Source of the DNA: Trichomonas vaginalis G3
Lineage: Eukaryota; Parabasalia; Trichomonadida; Trichomonadidae
Direction: 5' to 3'
Assembly: GCF_026262505.1 (NCBI RefSeq)
Contig: NC_067207.1
Span: forward strand, 34,006,082-34,070,081
DNA: 64,000 nucleotides
Part shown: piece by piece, positions 47,140-57,027 of the stretch
Layout: each line of letters opens with the position of its first letter
Numbering within the stretch: position 1 is the first letter of the stretch
Notes under the pieces: generated by a model
Database searches by the model: none
The model's input: only the letters and a program-made list of their open reading frames with translations
Told to the model about the DNA's origin: nothing
Program-made: the position numbers and the translations under genes

Positions 47140-49293
47140 ATGCCCCCATATAGAATGGACAGAAGGTCTGCTAGAATAAAAGCAGAGTTAGAAAGATATG
47201 GTTGGAAAGTTTCGAAGAAGTTTAAATATAGGAAGGGAAAGCCAATAAAAGTCTATGACAAACTGTCTGGTCTTCGCTACGAGATGGACTTAGAAACCGC
47301 GCGCGCCAATTATCCAAACAGACTCGAGAGGTTAGAAGAAGAACGTCTTATGGACATGCCTTTCGATGTTTCTGAGCCTCAAGTTGAAGGACACGACGGC
47401 TTTGCCAGATTCTACTGGAAACATGACGAACAATTGCATCCTTTGAGAAGGAAAAAAGGAAAAGGTGAAGACGCACATGTTCCCATGGAAAGAACAAGAT
47501 ATGCATATGAGAAGTACCGTGAAGTTAGAAGTCAAATTACATCTGGTCGAACCTTTACAGTAAACTTTGACGAAGGAAAGAACAAAGAAGGCTTCATGGG
47601 AGTACTTGCTGCAATTCAAGATGGAAATAAGAAAGGATACAATCTCAGATTGACCATAACAGATTTGGACGGTCATATATACTATGCGCATGGCAATGTC
47701 ACAACAGCTGCAATGCTTCTTGACGCTTTCAAGACTACAAAGAGAGAACAAATGGTTGACTCCGACTCAGACATTTTGAATGCAATTGAAGGAATTGCAA
47801 GTGTCAAGTTCGAATGGTACCAACCTAACCCTCAAGCAGTCAGACAACATGCTGGATACTTCCCCTTCATAAATAAGTCTGACATTAACTTAACCAGGTA
47901 TGGAATTTACAATTCAATTGAAACAATTGTCAATGAACCTTGTATTCTTACATGTCTCAGGAACTCTGGTCTTGTTTCAGAAGAGAAAATGAAGTATCTT
48001 GAGTCATGTGTGAAGACAAGGTACATGCTCAGAGGTCAATTGGCAAAAATTGCACCGTTGGCAAATGTCAATATCCGAGTCAACATTCCGACTGAGAAAG
48101 GTTCTTCACATGACGACTATGTTGTTGACAAAGACTTACCATGGTTGAAGATTGTAATTGTCCACAACCACTTCATGTTGAACGAAAGTCTTACAAACCC
48201 ATTGTTCGGAAAAGGCAAGTGCAACATTGTCAGAGCTGTAAACATTCTTTTCGAGAAAGGTTTGTTGGAACCAATTCCAGATGACAAGCTGACAGAAAGT
48301 TTTGTACCAAAAGACGAAACAAACTTTTCACTGTTAGCAAGACCAAAAGTTGTTCCAGACAAAGTTCTAGTACAAAAGAAGTACACAGTTCCAAAAGGAG
48401 TTGGATTGTTCGGATACCAACCTGAACCAGAAGAACTTCCAATGAGGTTGCAAGAACTTCAAGATGCTATAAACAAACTTCCATTGAGGCATCCAATCGA
48501 CGTCAAATTGTATTGGAGAGCATCTGAGTTAGGTCAGAAGGTTTTATATGAAACAGGTTGCTTCGACGATGTTTATGAGATAACAGGAGAAGTTTCTCAG
48601 AAGATAAGAGACTCACTTGAATTTCCACGAACTGGTCCGATTGGATGCGACAAGTTCGACTCAGATGAAAAGATATACTATGTCGACCTTAACGCTGCGT
48701 ACATGAGGTTCGTCCAATATATCCCGACTGGAATTCCAAACGAAGATGGTGAGTTCTCGGGAAGGAACTATACAGTTGGAAAAGTCATACAACAACTGTA
48801 TGATATTAGGAAAGCTTCAAACCCCAAACTTGCAATGACACTCAAATTGCTTATGAATTCGACATGGGGATATTCCATTAAGAAACCTCAAGAGATGAAG
48901 AGTAAACATTATGAGAAGGTCGACAACTTTGTTGAAAGGTTTTCTCCTTTTGTTTTGAAGTACGAGTTCACTCAAGGTCAAAGTGGCTTAGTAACCACAT
49001 TAAAACCTATTGTCGAACATTGGTCCTATCCTCAGTTCGCAAAGGCAGTCCTTGACAACTACAACAAATTCTTCTCCGAAGTCAAATCCAAAGTGAAGGT
49101 TTACTATGAGAACATTGACGCACTCATGACGAACGAAGAAGGCTATAACAAACTCATTGAAATGGGAATGGTCGGTGAAAAGATGGGCTGTTTTAAGCTA
49201 GATAAGGTATTTTCCGAAGTTCATGTAATATCGAAAAGGAAATATTGGGGCATACTTGAAGACGGCACAGAAATAAAACATTGCATGAAATAA
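47140..49293 (+). CDS. Family B DNA polymerase, protein-primed type, 717 residues
   Basis: Replicates the element. Palm blocks in order: VDLNAAYMRF near residues 515-524 (motif A), LMNSTWGYSIKKP near 571-583 (motif B, KxxxNSxYG type) and VYYENIDALM near 654-663 (motif C). A basic N-terminal 45 residues precede a large helical region that I cannot assign; a 3'-5' exonuclease domain is not obvious. It is short for a Polinton polymerase (often over 1,000), with motifs A and B close together, so it is either a compact lineage or an old reduced form shared by B and C. Preceded by a TATTTTTTTATTTTTATAAA leader. Confidence 0.65.
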   Translation: MPPYRMDRRSARIKAELERYGWKVSKKFKYRKGKPIKVYDKLSGLRYEMDLETARANYPNRLERLEEERLMDMPFDVSEPQVEGHDGFARFYWKHDEQLHPLRRKKGKGEDAHVPMERTRYAYEKYREVRSQITSGRTFTVNFDEGKNKEGFMGVLAAIQDGNKKGYNLRLTITDLDGHIYYAHGNVTTAAMLLDAFKTTKREQMVDSDSDILNAIEGIASVKFEWYQPNPQAVRQHAGYFPFINKSDINLTRYGIYNSIETIVNEPCILTCLRNSGLVSEEKMKYLESCVKTRYMLRGQLAKIAPLANVNIRVNIPTEKGSSHDDYVVDKDLPWLKIVIVHNHFMLNESLTNPLFGKGKCNIVRAVNILFEKGLLEPIPDDKLTESFVPKDETNFSLLARPKVVPDKVLVQKKYTVPKGVGLFGYQPEPEELPMRLQELQDAINKLPLRHPIDVKLYWRASELGQKVLYETGCFDDVYEITGEVSQKIRDSLEFPRTGPIGCDKFDSDEKIYYVDLNAAYMRFVQYIPTGIPNEDGEFSGRNYTVGKVIQQLYDIRKASNPKLAMTLKLLMNSTWGYSIKKPQEMKSKHYEKVDNFVERFSPFVLKYEFTQGQSGLVTTLKPIVEHWSYPQFAKAVLDNYNKFFSEVKSKVKVYYENIDALMTNEEGYNKLIEMGMVGEKMGCFKLDKVFSEVHVISKRKYWGILEDGTEIKHCMK

Positions 49294-49303
49294 AAACTTT
49301 TTT

Positions 49304-49332
49304 AAAACAATATTTTTTTTATTTTATTTGAA
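49304..49332 (+). promoter_or_regulatory. HNH-gene leader (ATATTTTTTTTATTTTATTT)
   Basis: The same run, reversed, precedes the HNH copy in element B (about 32637-32665). Two copies at different loci keep the leader, so it probably moves with the gene. Confidence 0.5.
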
Positions 49333-49917
49333 ATGTACGCTGAGTTTGTTGGAACAGACCGTTGGGAAACTTGTTTGTTAGATGAGAAATATGAAATTCA
49401 CTGTTGTGAGTCATTTGAAGTCAGAAACAAAAAGACAAAAAGAGTTTTAAGCGAATGGGAGCGAAATGACGGATATGCTATTATGAAGATGGGTGGAAAA
49501 CACTATCTTAAACATGTTGTCATTGCAACTCATTTTATACTAAATCCTAACAATTTACCTTTTGTAGACCATATAAACCATATAAGAAACGACAATAGAC
49601 TTGAAAACTTACGTTGGGTCACTCGTTCTGAAAACAATAAGAACAAAGGCAAATTTGGAGATATTGTATTCGAATTTGTCGACGAACTAGAAGATGAAAC
49701 AATTGAAATTACAGACTATGGCAAGCATACGTTTGAGTTTTACTACTATAGCGAAGAACAAGACTCTTTCTACTTTTATACTGGCGTAAACTATAGGAAA
49801 TTACAAGTATATTTTACTAAGGAAGGCTATGCTTATGTAAACACTAGAGATACAGATGGAAAATACGTTCAAATACTTCTTAACAAATTCAAGAAGCTAT
49901 ATGGCATACCATTTTAA
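49333..49917 (+). CDS. HNH homing-type endonuclease, 194 residues
   Basis: Residues 1-55 resemble a NUMOD4-type DNA-contact segment (EIHCCESFEVRNKKTKRVLS). Residues about 60-105 form the HNH nuclease core: HVVIATHFI, FVDHINHIRNDNRLENLRW, VTRSENNKNK. The remaining 90 residues are beta-rich and of unknown function. Such genes spread by cutting sites that lack them. Here it follows the polymerase; in B a relative lies 30 kb away in the opposite orientation, so the gene is mobile between loci. Confidence 0.8.
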   Translation: MYAEFVGTDRWETCLLDEKYEIHCCESFEVRNKKTKRVLSEWERNDGYAIMKMGGKHYLKHVVIATHFILNPNNLPFVDHINHIRNDNRLENLRWVTRSENNKNKGKFGDIVFEFVDELEDETIEITDYGKHTFEFYYYSEEQDSFYFYTGVNYRKLQVYFTKEGYAYVNTRDTDGKYVQILLNKFKKLYGIPF

Positions 49918-49942
49918 AACAGTATATTTTTACATATATTAA

Positions 49943-50467
49943 ATGCTTCAGGTTGAAAAACAAAGAACAAAAGTAGCAGATACAAAACCGTTAGACTATA
50001 TCTTTACAAATACTGGTAGGACTATATCAGATGAAGAAATTTCATCCCGAGCATACAGGTTTGACCCTCAAAATGTTATATGTCATGCAAGTTTCAGTTC
50101 AAGCAACAATAGTTTTCTTTGTATTGGTAAGGACTTTTATGACTTTGCTTCTAAATTCTATGAACCACCTAGTAACAGTTTCTCTGACTTTCAAGTTTGG
50201 TTCACAACAAACGGTGTGCAACATATTATTCCATTGTACTATGACTTTTATCTCGAATTGTCTTTGATATATAACTACGGAAAAGTGCTGAATTCGACAA
50301 AAATGAGTTTTTGGTTGAAAAAAGAGGTGGAGCCAAAAGTGGCTCGACCTCAAAACAAGCATTTTGTGAAGAATATACCAACCCGCGGAAAACAGCGGGT
50401 TGCTTTTTATACAAAATTCATGCAGGAATTCCTGATGAAATCAAACAGGTTAGAGGAATGTATGTAG
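49943..50467 (+). CDS. Short paralogue of the 282-residue protein
   Basis: Residues 1-45 match the head (TKVADTKPLDYIFTNTGRTI) and about 45-112 match the tail (VICHASFSSSNNSFLCIGKD, FSDFQVWFTTNG) of the protein at 18528-19376, while its variable core is missing altogether. Homology ends near residue 112; the frame then runs on into displaced KilA-N sequence. It sits 25 bases behind the HNH gene and may have been carried in with it. Confidence 0.55.
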   Translation: MLQVEKQRTKVADTKPLDYIFTNTGRTISDEEISSRAYRFDPQNVICHASFSSSNNSFLCIGKDFYDFASKFYEPPSNSFSDFQVWFTTNGVQHIIPLYYDFYLELSLIYNYGKVLNSTKMSFWLKKEVEPKVARPQNKHFVKNIPTRGKQRVAFYTKFMQEFLMKSNRLEECM

Positions 50468-50832
50468 ACCCAAGACTCGTAAACTATATTGCAATGTGGG
50501 CTTCTCCAAAATATTGTATAGCAGTTGGAAAAATTATGGACTCCATAGACAAGAAAGTTCATGAGAAGTTAGATGAAGAAGAACTTGAAGATACAGTAGA
50601 GAATGCAAAACCTTTGTTTGAAGAAGAAGTTAGAAAAATGCATGAAAAACAAATAGAACATGAACGTGAGATATGTTCTGGTTATAGAGACTCGCCATAC
50701 GAACTAGACCAATGGGAACAAGAAGATTTAAAGAGAGAATTTAGAGAATATGAACTCGCTAAGATAGCATTAGAAGCTGCAGAAAAGAAGTTAAAAGTTT
50801 GGGGTCGTTTTGTACAAAAATATTGTGAGTAA
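50355..50832 (+). pseudogene. KilA-N protein, element C, truncated by the HNH segment
   Basis: Only the second half of the KilA-N domain (GMYVDPRLVNYIAMWASPKY) and the coiled-coil tail remain; the junction with the inserted HNH/mini-paralogue segment is near AAGCATTTTGTGAAGAATAT. Compare 25352-26014 in B. Confidence 0.7.
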
Positions 50833-50865
50833 ATGACCCATTTATTTTCGACAAAAATATATTTT

Positions 50866-50913
50866 AGGGTAGAAGGTTAGATCTAACCTGTCTTCTACCC
50901 TCTTTTCTACCCT
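50866..50913 (+). repeat. 48-nt five-box module, GGGTAGA/GGTTAGA dialect, left flank of X-Y gene
   Basis: AGGGTAGA, AGGTTAGA, TCTAACCT, GTCT, TCTACCCT, CTTT, TCTACCCT: 48 nt, the same offsets as B but different words. Boxes 2 and 3 form AGGTTAGATCTAACCT, a perfect 16-nt palindrome. Preceded by ACAAAAATATATTTT. Confidence 0.85.
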
Positions 50914-51050
50914 CTTGAATTTTCATGACTTCTTCATAAATGTTTTGTCAAGACTTCTTCGTACATGTTTTCTAACCTCATGAATTTTCCCGAAATAAAA
51001 AATAAAGTTGGTTTTTTTAAAAAAATATTTTTTATTTTTATTGTAAGAAC

Positions 51051-52362
51051 ATGTTAGCAACAACAGCACCAAACTCGTTAGTCATGAACCCAACTTCAAT
51101 GTTAGTAGAGATGAAAAGCTTCATTCCTTCTTCATATACTTTCGAAACAGAAATCCAGAAGATAAAGCAAGAACTTTTAACAAGTACTTTGGACTGTTGT
51201 GCGAAAGATGAAACAAATGAACAGTATCTTTATGACATGCAGGACCTCATCGACCATTTACCCAAATTGCCTGAAATCCAGCAACAAAAGCTTACTATTC
51301 CAGAATTCGATGAAATAGAAGTCAAAGCAACTGACTCAGTAGAAATAAAGAAGTTCATACGAAAGGTTAACTATGAGTTTCTTGGATTTCATTGCAACCA
51401 CAAAGTCATGGACAAAGATTGCGATATGGTATATAAGAACATCTCTGACATATACAAATCTGGGGAGTTTAAGACCTACGACAACTTTGTTTCGTTAGTT
51501 GCTGAATGTGTATGGCAGATAAGAGATAAAGATAGAAGAGGTAAGATATGGAATGAACAGATAAAACCCGCAACTTTTGAGTTAAAGAGAGCAATTGACG
51601 CCTTAGTCATACTAGCAGGTAAGGTTTCAGAATATAACGCAAAAATGAACCCGCAATGTTCAAAATGTAAGGCAGCAATTAGGAAATATAACTACTCCGT
51701 CAAAGAGATAGAACGTATGAGAAACGACTATGCAGATTTAAAGAAAGATATGTCAAACATTGAGTTTGAAACAGTTGGAAAGATAGACAATGACACCAAA
51801 GTGGTTAGAATAGGTGATTTAAACGTAAGATACTCAAAGAAATACAACAAATATTCTTTGTCAGACATTTTATCTCCATCTGGAAAGAAAGCAAAGGACT
51901 GGGTTAGAATTGCTTCTAGTCAGAAAATTTTGACAAGAAATCCTGAGCTTATGATATCGGTAAGATTCTATGGAACTACAGCATATCTCATCGACAAAAG
52001 TCTTATACCAATAGTTTTGTTATGGTTAGACCCAGTTGTTGGATATAACTTCATAACATATGGTTTATTCGACTCAGAACGTTGCAGTGAAGGCTTACTT
52101 TACATCGTTCAGAAACCGAAGGACTTCAACACAAAAAGATATAAGATAGGAAGAACATATAATATAACTCTAAGATATGACAGTACAGTCAATAGAGTCA
52201 AGGTTGTGTTGGTTAACGATATGAGAGCTGCTGAAACAGAACTACTTGAAAAGTTTTGAGAAAATGTATGGTGCTCCCATAAAAGGTAAAGAAACGTTTG
52301 AAGTAGATGAGATAGATAAAGCTATAAAATTATTTGACGAAGTTGCTGAAAAATACATGTAA
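51051..52362 (+). pseudogene. X-Y protein: X N-terminal part continuous with T5orf172, element C, about one break
   Basis: A single frame runs from the X start (MLATTAPNSLVMNP) through the Cys-pair helix into NIEFETVGKIDNDTKVVRIG of the Y protein and on into its T5orf172 part (LLYIVQKP, YKIGRTYN). In B these are separate genes with 48-nt modules and a promoter between them. About one break near the end. Confidence 0.65.
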
Positions 52363-52400
52363 AAATAACGTTTACCATGTAAAACGCTTATAAAATAACT

Positions 52401-52448
52401 GGGGTAGAAAAGAGGGTAGAAGACAGGTTAGATCTAACCATCTACCCT
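52401..52448 (-). repeat. 48-nt five-box module, GGGTAGA/GGTTAGA dialect, right flank of X-Y gene
   Basis: Minus-strand reading AGGGTAGA, TGGTTAGA, TCTAACCT, GTCT, TCTACCCT, CTTT, TCTACCCC. Inverted relative to the left flank and in the same dialect, including the GTCT spacer. Followed by AAAATATATTTTTGCTGA. Confidence 0.85.
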
Positions 52449-52499
52449 AAAATATATTTTTGCTGAATTCAGCAACAAAATTCTGAGTAAAATGGCATA

Positions 52500-52630
52500 A
52501 GATTGCTTCCCTCGGAAACAGTGAAGAACAGCGAGTAGGTAAGAAACCTTAGTCGCCAAAACTCTATGAAAAACAGTGAAATTTCTCTAGACCGACTTCC
52601 TTCGGGGTCGCCAAAACTCTATGAAATCAT
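52500..52630 (+). repeat. Extra segment with TCGCCAAAACTCTATGA direct repeats
   Basis: Two TCGCCAAAACTCTATGA copies about 60 bases apart (near 52551 and 52608) with a CGACTTCC-TTCG-GGGTCG-like hairpin between. The corresponding B region (27472-27530) is shorter and lacks it. Short scraps of KilA-N coding sequence (CTTCCCTCGGAAAC) border it. Confidence 0.5.
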
Positions 52631-52705
52631 GAATTTCCTTAAGACAGAAAAAATAAAGTTAGTTTTATTTTTATTTATTTTTTTATTTTGTATGTAAGGA
52701 CAGAT

Positions 52706-53170
52706 ATGACAACAACAGAGAACACAACAACAGTTATAGTCCATGAAGCTATAAATGAAGAATATGAGTGGGTTCAGTTTAACAAACAACTCCGTCTCAT
52801 TCGTTCGGTCAAAGACGATATGTACCAAATGCAAAGTATTTTGACAGCATGTTTTGCTCCAGATACTATGAAACCACAAGATTGGTTTGAATTAAATAGC
52901 ACTCATGAACTCCTCAGTGAGTTTGAACATGTAGAACTTAAAAAGATGTACCAAGACAGACAAAACTTACCATCACATCTAAAAGGTATATATGTTCATA
53001 AGTTCCTAGTTAGTTCAATAGCAATGTGGGCTTCACCTCGTTATGCAATCTACATACTTATGCTACTTGACGAACTTTGTAACAAAGCAGAGAGAAGATA
53101 TGAAAAAGAAGACAAAAGCATTCAGAAAGAATACCACGTTCGGTACCAAAAGGAAAGAAAAGAACTATAA
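52706..53170 (+). CDS. KilA-N-type protein, 154 residues
   Basis: Intact relative of the two broken copies in B. N-terminal MTTTENTTTVIVHEAINEEY; middle FNKQLRLIRSVKDDMYQMQS (helix); then the KilA-N second half: LNSTHELLSEFEH, LPSHLKGIYVHKFLVSSIAM, WASPRYAIYI; a charged tail follows. It lacks the INATKMC first half, so it may bind DNA differently or pair with another subunit. The leader is TTTTATTTTGTATGTAAGGA. Confidence 0.65.
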   Translation: MTTTENTTTVIVHEAINEEYEWVQFNKQLRLIRSVKDDMYQMQSILTACFAPDTMKPQDWFELNSTHELLSEFEHVELKKMYQDRQNLPSHLKGIYVHKFLVSSIAMWASPRYAIYILMLLDELCNKAERRYEKEDKSIQKEYHVRYQKERKEL

Positions 53171-53189
53171 GTATATATTTATACTGAAG

Positions 53190-53475
53190 ATGGAAAATGA
53201 AGAAGATAAAGATATGGTTATGTTGCATTTAGTCAGAAGAAACAACAAAAGCTTTACGACCTTGCTAAGATTTACAAATCTGACAGAAATTGGTTCTATC
53301 GCGAAAACTTACCGATTCAATGACCCCAATGAAGATGTGAAACAAATAGTTCAAGATACGTTACCTCAAACACACTATGATATGAAGGTTGTACAATTCT
53401 TACCTTCAAAGAAGATTTGCCATTGTTAAAGGAAAAAATAACAGAGTATTTGACAACTTCAAACAAGTAGGGTAG
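53190..53475 (+). pseudogene. Unknown ~96-residue protein, element C, broken
   Basis: Homologue of 29290-29580, following a KilA-N gene in the same order. A few breaks. Confidence 0.5.
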
Positions 53476-53564
53476 ATGAACCATTTATTTTTTACGCTTG
53501 ACTTCAGATGGCTCAGGTAGCTCTATAAAGTAAATTGCCTCGTCAAATCCTTCTGGCATTCCGA

Positions 53565-53865
53565 GTCCTTCCTTCCGACATTCCCAAGTTCTTCCATCCG
53601 ACAGAAAAAGTTTTTCCATCCGACAAGAAAAAATTTTCCCGACAACTGGAAAAAATTTTCCTGTTGTCCGTCCGTAAACCATTCAAATTTTCGAAAATTT
53701 GAGAACTTTTTTCCCGACACACTGGAAAAATTTTTCCCGACAACTGGAAAAAAATTTCCCGACAACTGGAAAAAAATTTCCTTCCGACATTCCGAGTCCT
53801 TCCTTCCAACAGGAAAAAAATTTCCCGACAACAGGAAAAGTTTTTCCTTCCAACAGGACACAAAC
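53565..53865. repeat. Convergence-zone repeats, element C (TTCCCGACAACTGGAAAAAA type)
   Basis: About ten diverged units of CCGACA(AC)TGGAAAA and CTTCCAACAGGAAAA on both sides of an 18-nt palindrome. Each unit is itself a rough inverted repeat (TTTTCC/GGAAAA). It occupies the place of the 22-bp array in B although the sequence is unrelated. Confidence 0.75.
53684..53701. other. 18-nt perfect palindrome CAAATTTTCGAAAATTTG
   Basis: Central to the repeat array, followed by AGAAC as in the B palindrome at 29872-29889. Confidence 0.6.
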
Positions 53866-53964
53866 GAATGTCTCACGTTCCTCTTCCTGAATGCCTTCCA
53901 AAGCCAGAAGAACCGACAGCCCCAGCACCACAACAGACTTACTAAGACTAAACACTTACATTTT

Positions 53965-54836
53965 TCAAGCTTGACTTTTTACAATTTGAACTTTGTTTGC
54001 GTAGATGTGAATTCTGAAAGAAGTATGAGGGTCTTGTATGACTTTGTACTTCTCCCATAGTTCATGTCTGTCAAACTTACCTGCCATGGACTCTTTCATA
54101 AGTTCCATGAAATCGTCTTCGGACAATCCAGGGAAAAGTATATGTCAGTAAGTATTCTTTTACATCCTTACTTAAACTCTTTGCTGTCTGTACACAAATG
54201 ACAACAGAGATGTTAAAGTGTCTGAGCTTCTTAAGAATTCGACACATATCTTGTTCTCTGTTCTTTAACAAAGGATGAGAGCAAATCATCTAAGATAAGA
54301 AGACATCTATGAGGGTAAGTCTTCCAATCGTAAGATTGCAATTTCTTCGAAATGTATTCTATCTCTTTCTGTTTGTTTCTGAAGTGTTTCTTCTCTAATA
54401 TTCTCTGCATTTCCTCATTTGGGTCTTTAAACTTCGAATTGACATATACTCATTTATAGCATTGTACTTCAAAACTCTTCTTTGGTACTTCTTTATCCAA
54501 TCTAACAACTCAGATCTTTATACATACTAACTTAGACTTCTTTATAATATCTTTGAACGAATTGACGGTTTGGTCAAATTGACCAGAAGTACTACAAATG
54601 ACAACTAACTCATAGAATGGGTTCTTCTCATCTAGTTCTTGTTGTTGTGCAGCCATTTTAAGATAAGTGAAAGTCTTACCCGACCCAGGTGGTGCAATTA
54701 GACCTGTTATACCATTCTGAGCAAATAAGAACTTGTCATGTATAGGCTTTATCTGAGCATTTTCTAACTTCCTCTTGTTCTTGTTTAAAACATTCTCAAA
54801 TTTCTTGTCAATGTCAGCAAACTTTTTTTCTAACAT
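53965..54836 (-). pseudogene. Packaging ATPase, element C, broken
   Basis: Homologue of the open gene at 30199-31071; the Walker A region is preserved. Several breaks. Confidence 0.75.
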
Positions 54837-54872
54837 ATTTTTAGAAAAATTAAAATTTTTATCTTTTAGAAA

Positions 54873-55325
54873 ATGTCTAGCGATTTCGCTATCTATATTC
54901 GAGACAAACTTTTCGACAGCAAAACATCTGTCGACCATAAAATCTTACATAGTGTAAACAAGAAAGGTGAATTTGTTCTAAAGTTCTGTTTCTGGGAATA
55001 TGACAAGAACCATAAAACATTAAGCAGAGAAGTCTTAAAATTTGTCAATGACAGACTTGTTGACAGAGATGACGCCTCTTGGAAGATGAAGTCCAACAAA
55101 AGTTCTTAGAATGCAAAGAAGACACATGCGCTGTTCTTGAAGATGAAATAGAAAACAGAATAGAAGAGCTATTAAAGGACAAAGAACTTTTACATAAATA
55201 TGGTTGCGAAATTTGACATAACTCCACCAGAAAAAGAAGAAGAAGAAGAGAAGAAAGAAAAGAAAGTAGAAGAAGAGAAGAAAGAGCCAGAGCCAGAGCC
55301 AGAGAAAAAGAAATTTGACATGTAA
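54873..55325 (+). pseudogene. 156-residue protein with Lys/Glu tail, element C, broken
   Basis: Homologue of 31108-31578; the tail is of different length. A couple of breaks. Confidence 0.55.
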
Positions 55326-55341
55326 AAATAAAATTTTATTT

Positions 55342-55757
55342 TTAGAACATTTCTGGGTCAATGTCAATGTTCTCTTCCTCTTTAGGAGCAAACACTGGCT
55401 TAGACTCTAAAATCTTTTTACCCAATTTACCTTGAACTTCAACTATCTTAGACTCATAATATTCATAGTCGTCTGCTTTCTTTGGTTCATAAGGTATAAC
55501 AAGTTTGTATGCTTTGCCTTCTTTAAGGTTTGAAACCTTCTGTCAAAATTTCTTTGACTGCTAACAAACCTTCTATGTCTAAGTCTTCAAATTTCGCACC
55601 ATTTTTAGTCACAATAGCAAACTTAACTGGTTCGATGTTCCAAACTTTGTCAAATGTAGACTTTTCAAAATGGTAGAAGTAAACATTCAAATAAGCGAAT
55701 GGGTCTAGTTCTTCTTTGACTTCTGTCATGTACTTGTTGACTGAATAATTTCGTCAT
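55342..55757 (-). pseudogene. Unknown ~139-residue protein, element C, broken
   Basis: Homologue of 31595-32011, at the edge of the interval where B and C differ (HNH versus SF3 helicase). Confidence 0.5.
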
Positions 55758-55836
55758 CTTTTCTATCGGATAAAAAAATATTTTTTTTAAATTTACTCAG
55801 AAAAATTTTTCTTTGTATATACGCCGTTCTGTATGT

Positions 55837-57027
55837 CTAAAAGATTTTGACATTTGCCAAGAATGTTCGTTTAGACGCTGCCATATAACCATACTCTTGA
55901 CAATATTGTTTATATGAATCGTACAATGACCTTTCATCTAAACACTCAAAGTTAGTCTCATCTATGAACAGTTCATATACACTCTTGTTTGCTTCTAACA
56001 ATGTTTGTCTCTCTTCGGTATGTGGAATTTGTCTTGGATTGAACTTAGAAATATCTAATGTCATGAAATATGAGAACAAGTGGTTGTAAAAGTTAGGTGT
56101 CAAAGTTTCTGCTAAGTCGTCAAAATATTCTGTATCTTGCATATGAGAATCTGACGTTCTGACAACTACATATCTTCTGTCAGAACTTTCTAACTTCATC
56201 GGAACAGCATTGTTTGAAACCATAATGAAGTTTGCAACATTTTCACAAACTCTTTGGTCTTTATACTTTCTTTCAACAACTCCAACTTTGTCTGTTATAA
56301 GACTCTTCAAAGCATCTGAGTTCAAAACTTTTGTTGTATCTATACTTTGAAGTTCGTTACATACTATAAGTTTCATATTCTCTATTGAAGAGTTAAATTT
56401 ACCGCAGATGTTTTCTAAGTTTGTCATATTCGGGTTCGAATAGCCCTCTAACAGTTTGCACAAAATATCTGTAAAGAAAGTGTTCTTACCTGTTCCTTGT
56501 TTTCCAATTATAATGAGAGCAGTTTCATTTTTAGCACTTGGATGTTGTAAGATGTTTGCAAACCAACATAAGATATACTCATAGACTCTTTCGTTTCCAT
56601 TGCATATAATTTCTTTGACATGGTCTAACCAAGCTTCTATAACATTTTCTTTCCATTCTACTTGTTCATATTTATATCCAGTGAAGATAGAATAGAAGTT
56701 TGGAGATGGTGTATAGAACTTTATACCACGAACTGAAAAATCTTCTAACTTTGACAATAAGATATCCCAAGCATCTAACATCTTCATACCAACTTGTACG
56801 ACTTTTATTTTCTTAAGTTTCTGTCTACATTCTTGTTCTGAAACTATTGTTGCTCTTGGTTTGTTAAAGACAACATCCCATTCTTTCATGACATAACATT
56901 CTGGGGCAGAGTCGACATAAATGACTAAACGTTTCAAATTCTCGACTGCTTTGTTATAGTCTCTAAATGGACACATATTTCTGAATGCTTGGAAGTCATA
57001 AAAATCTGAAACATCTATTCTGTACAT
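55837..57027 (-). CDS. Superfamily 3 helicase (D5/DUF5906-like), 396 residues
   Basis: Unwinds DNA at replication. Walker A GKQGTGKN at 175-182, Walker B LIVCNE near 220-225, motif C NFIMVSNNAVPM at 266-277 and the DRRYVVVR arginine-containing strand at 283-290 are in the correct order and spacing for viral SF3 helicases of the D5 type. Residues 1-165 form a helical N-terminal part without a recognisable primase. The open frame is complete. Its leader (TATTTTTTTTATTTTTATAA) closely matches that of the polymerase, suggesting co-expression. Absent from B, where an HNH gene occupies the interval. Confidence 0.85.
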   Translation of the reverse strand: MYRIDVSDFYDFQAFRNMCPFRDYNKAVENLKRLVIYVDSAPECYVMKEWDVVFNKPRATIVSEQECRQKLKKIKVVQVGMKMLDAWDILLSKLEDFSVRGIKFYTPSPNFYSIFTGYKYEQVEWKENVIEAWLDHVKEIICNGNERVYEYILCWFANILQHPSAKNETALIIIGKQGTGKNTFFTDILCKLLEGYSNPNMTNLENICGKFNSSIENMKLIVCNELQSIDTTKVLNSDALKSLITDKVGVVERKYKDQRVCENVANFIMVSNNAVPMKLESSDRRYVVVRTSDSHMQDTEYFDDLAETLTPNFYNHLFSYFMTLDISKFNPRQIPHTEERQTLLEANKSVYELFIDETNFECLDERSLYDSYKQYCQEYGYMAASKRTFLANVKIF

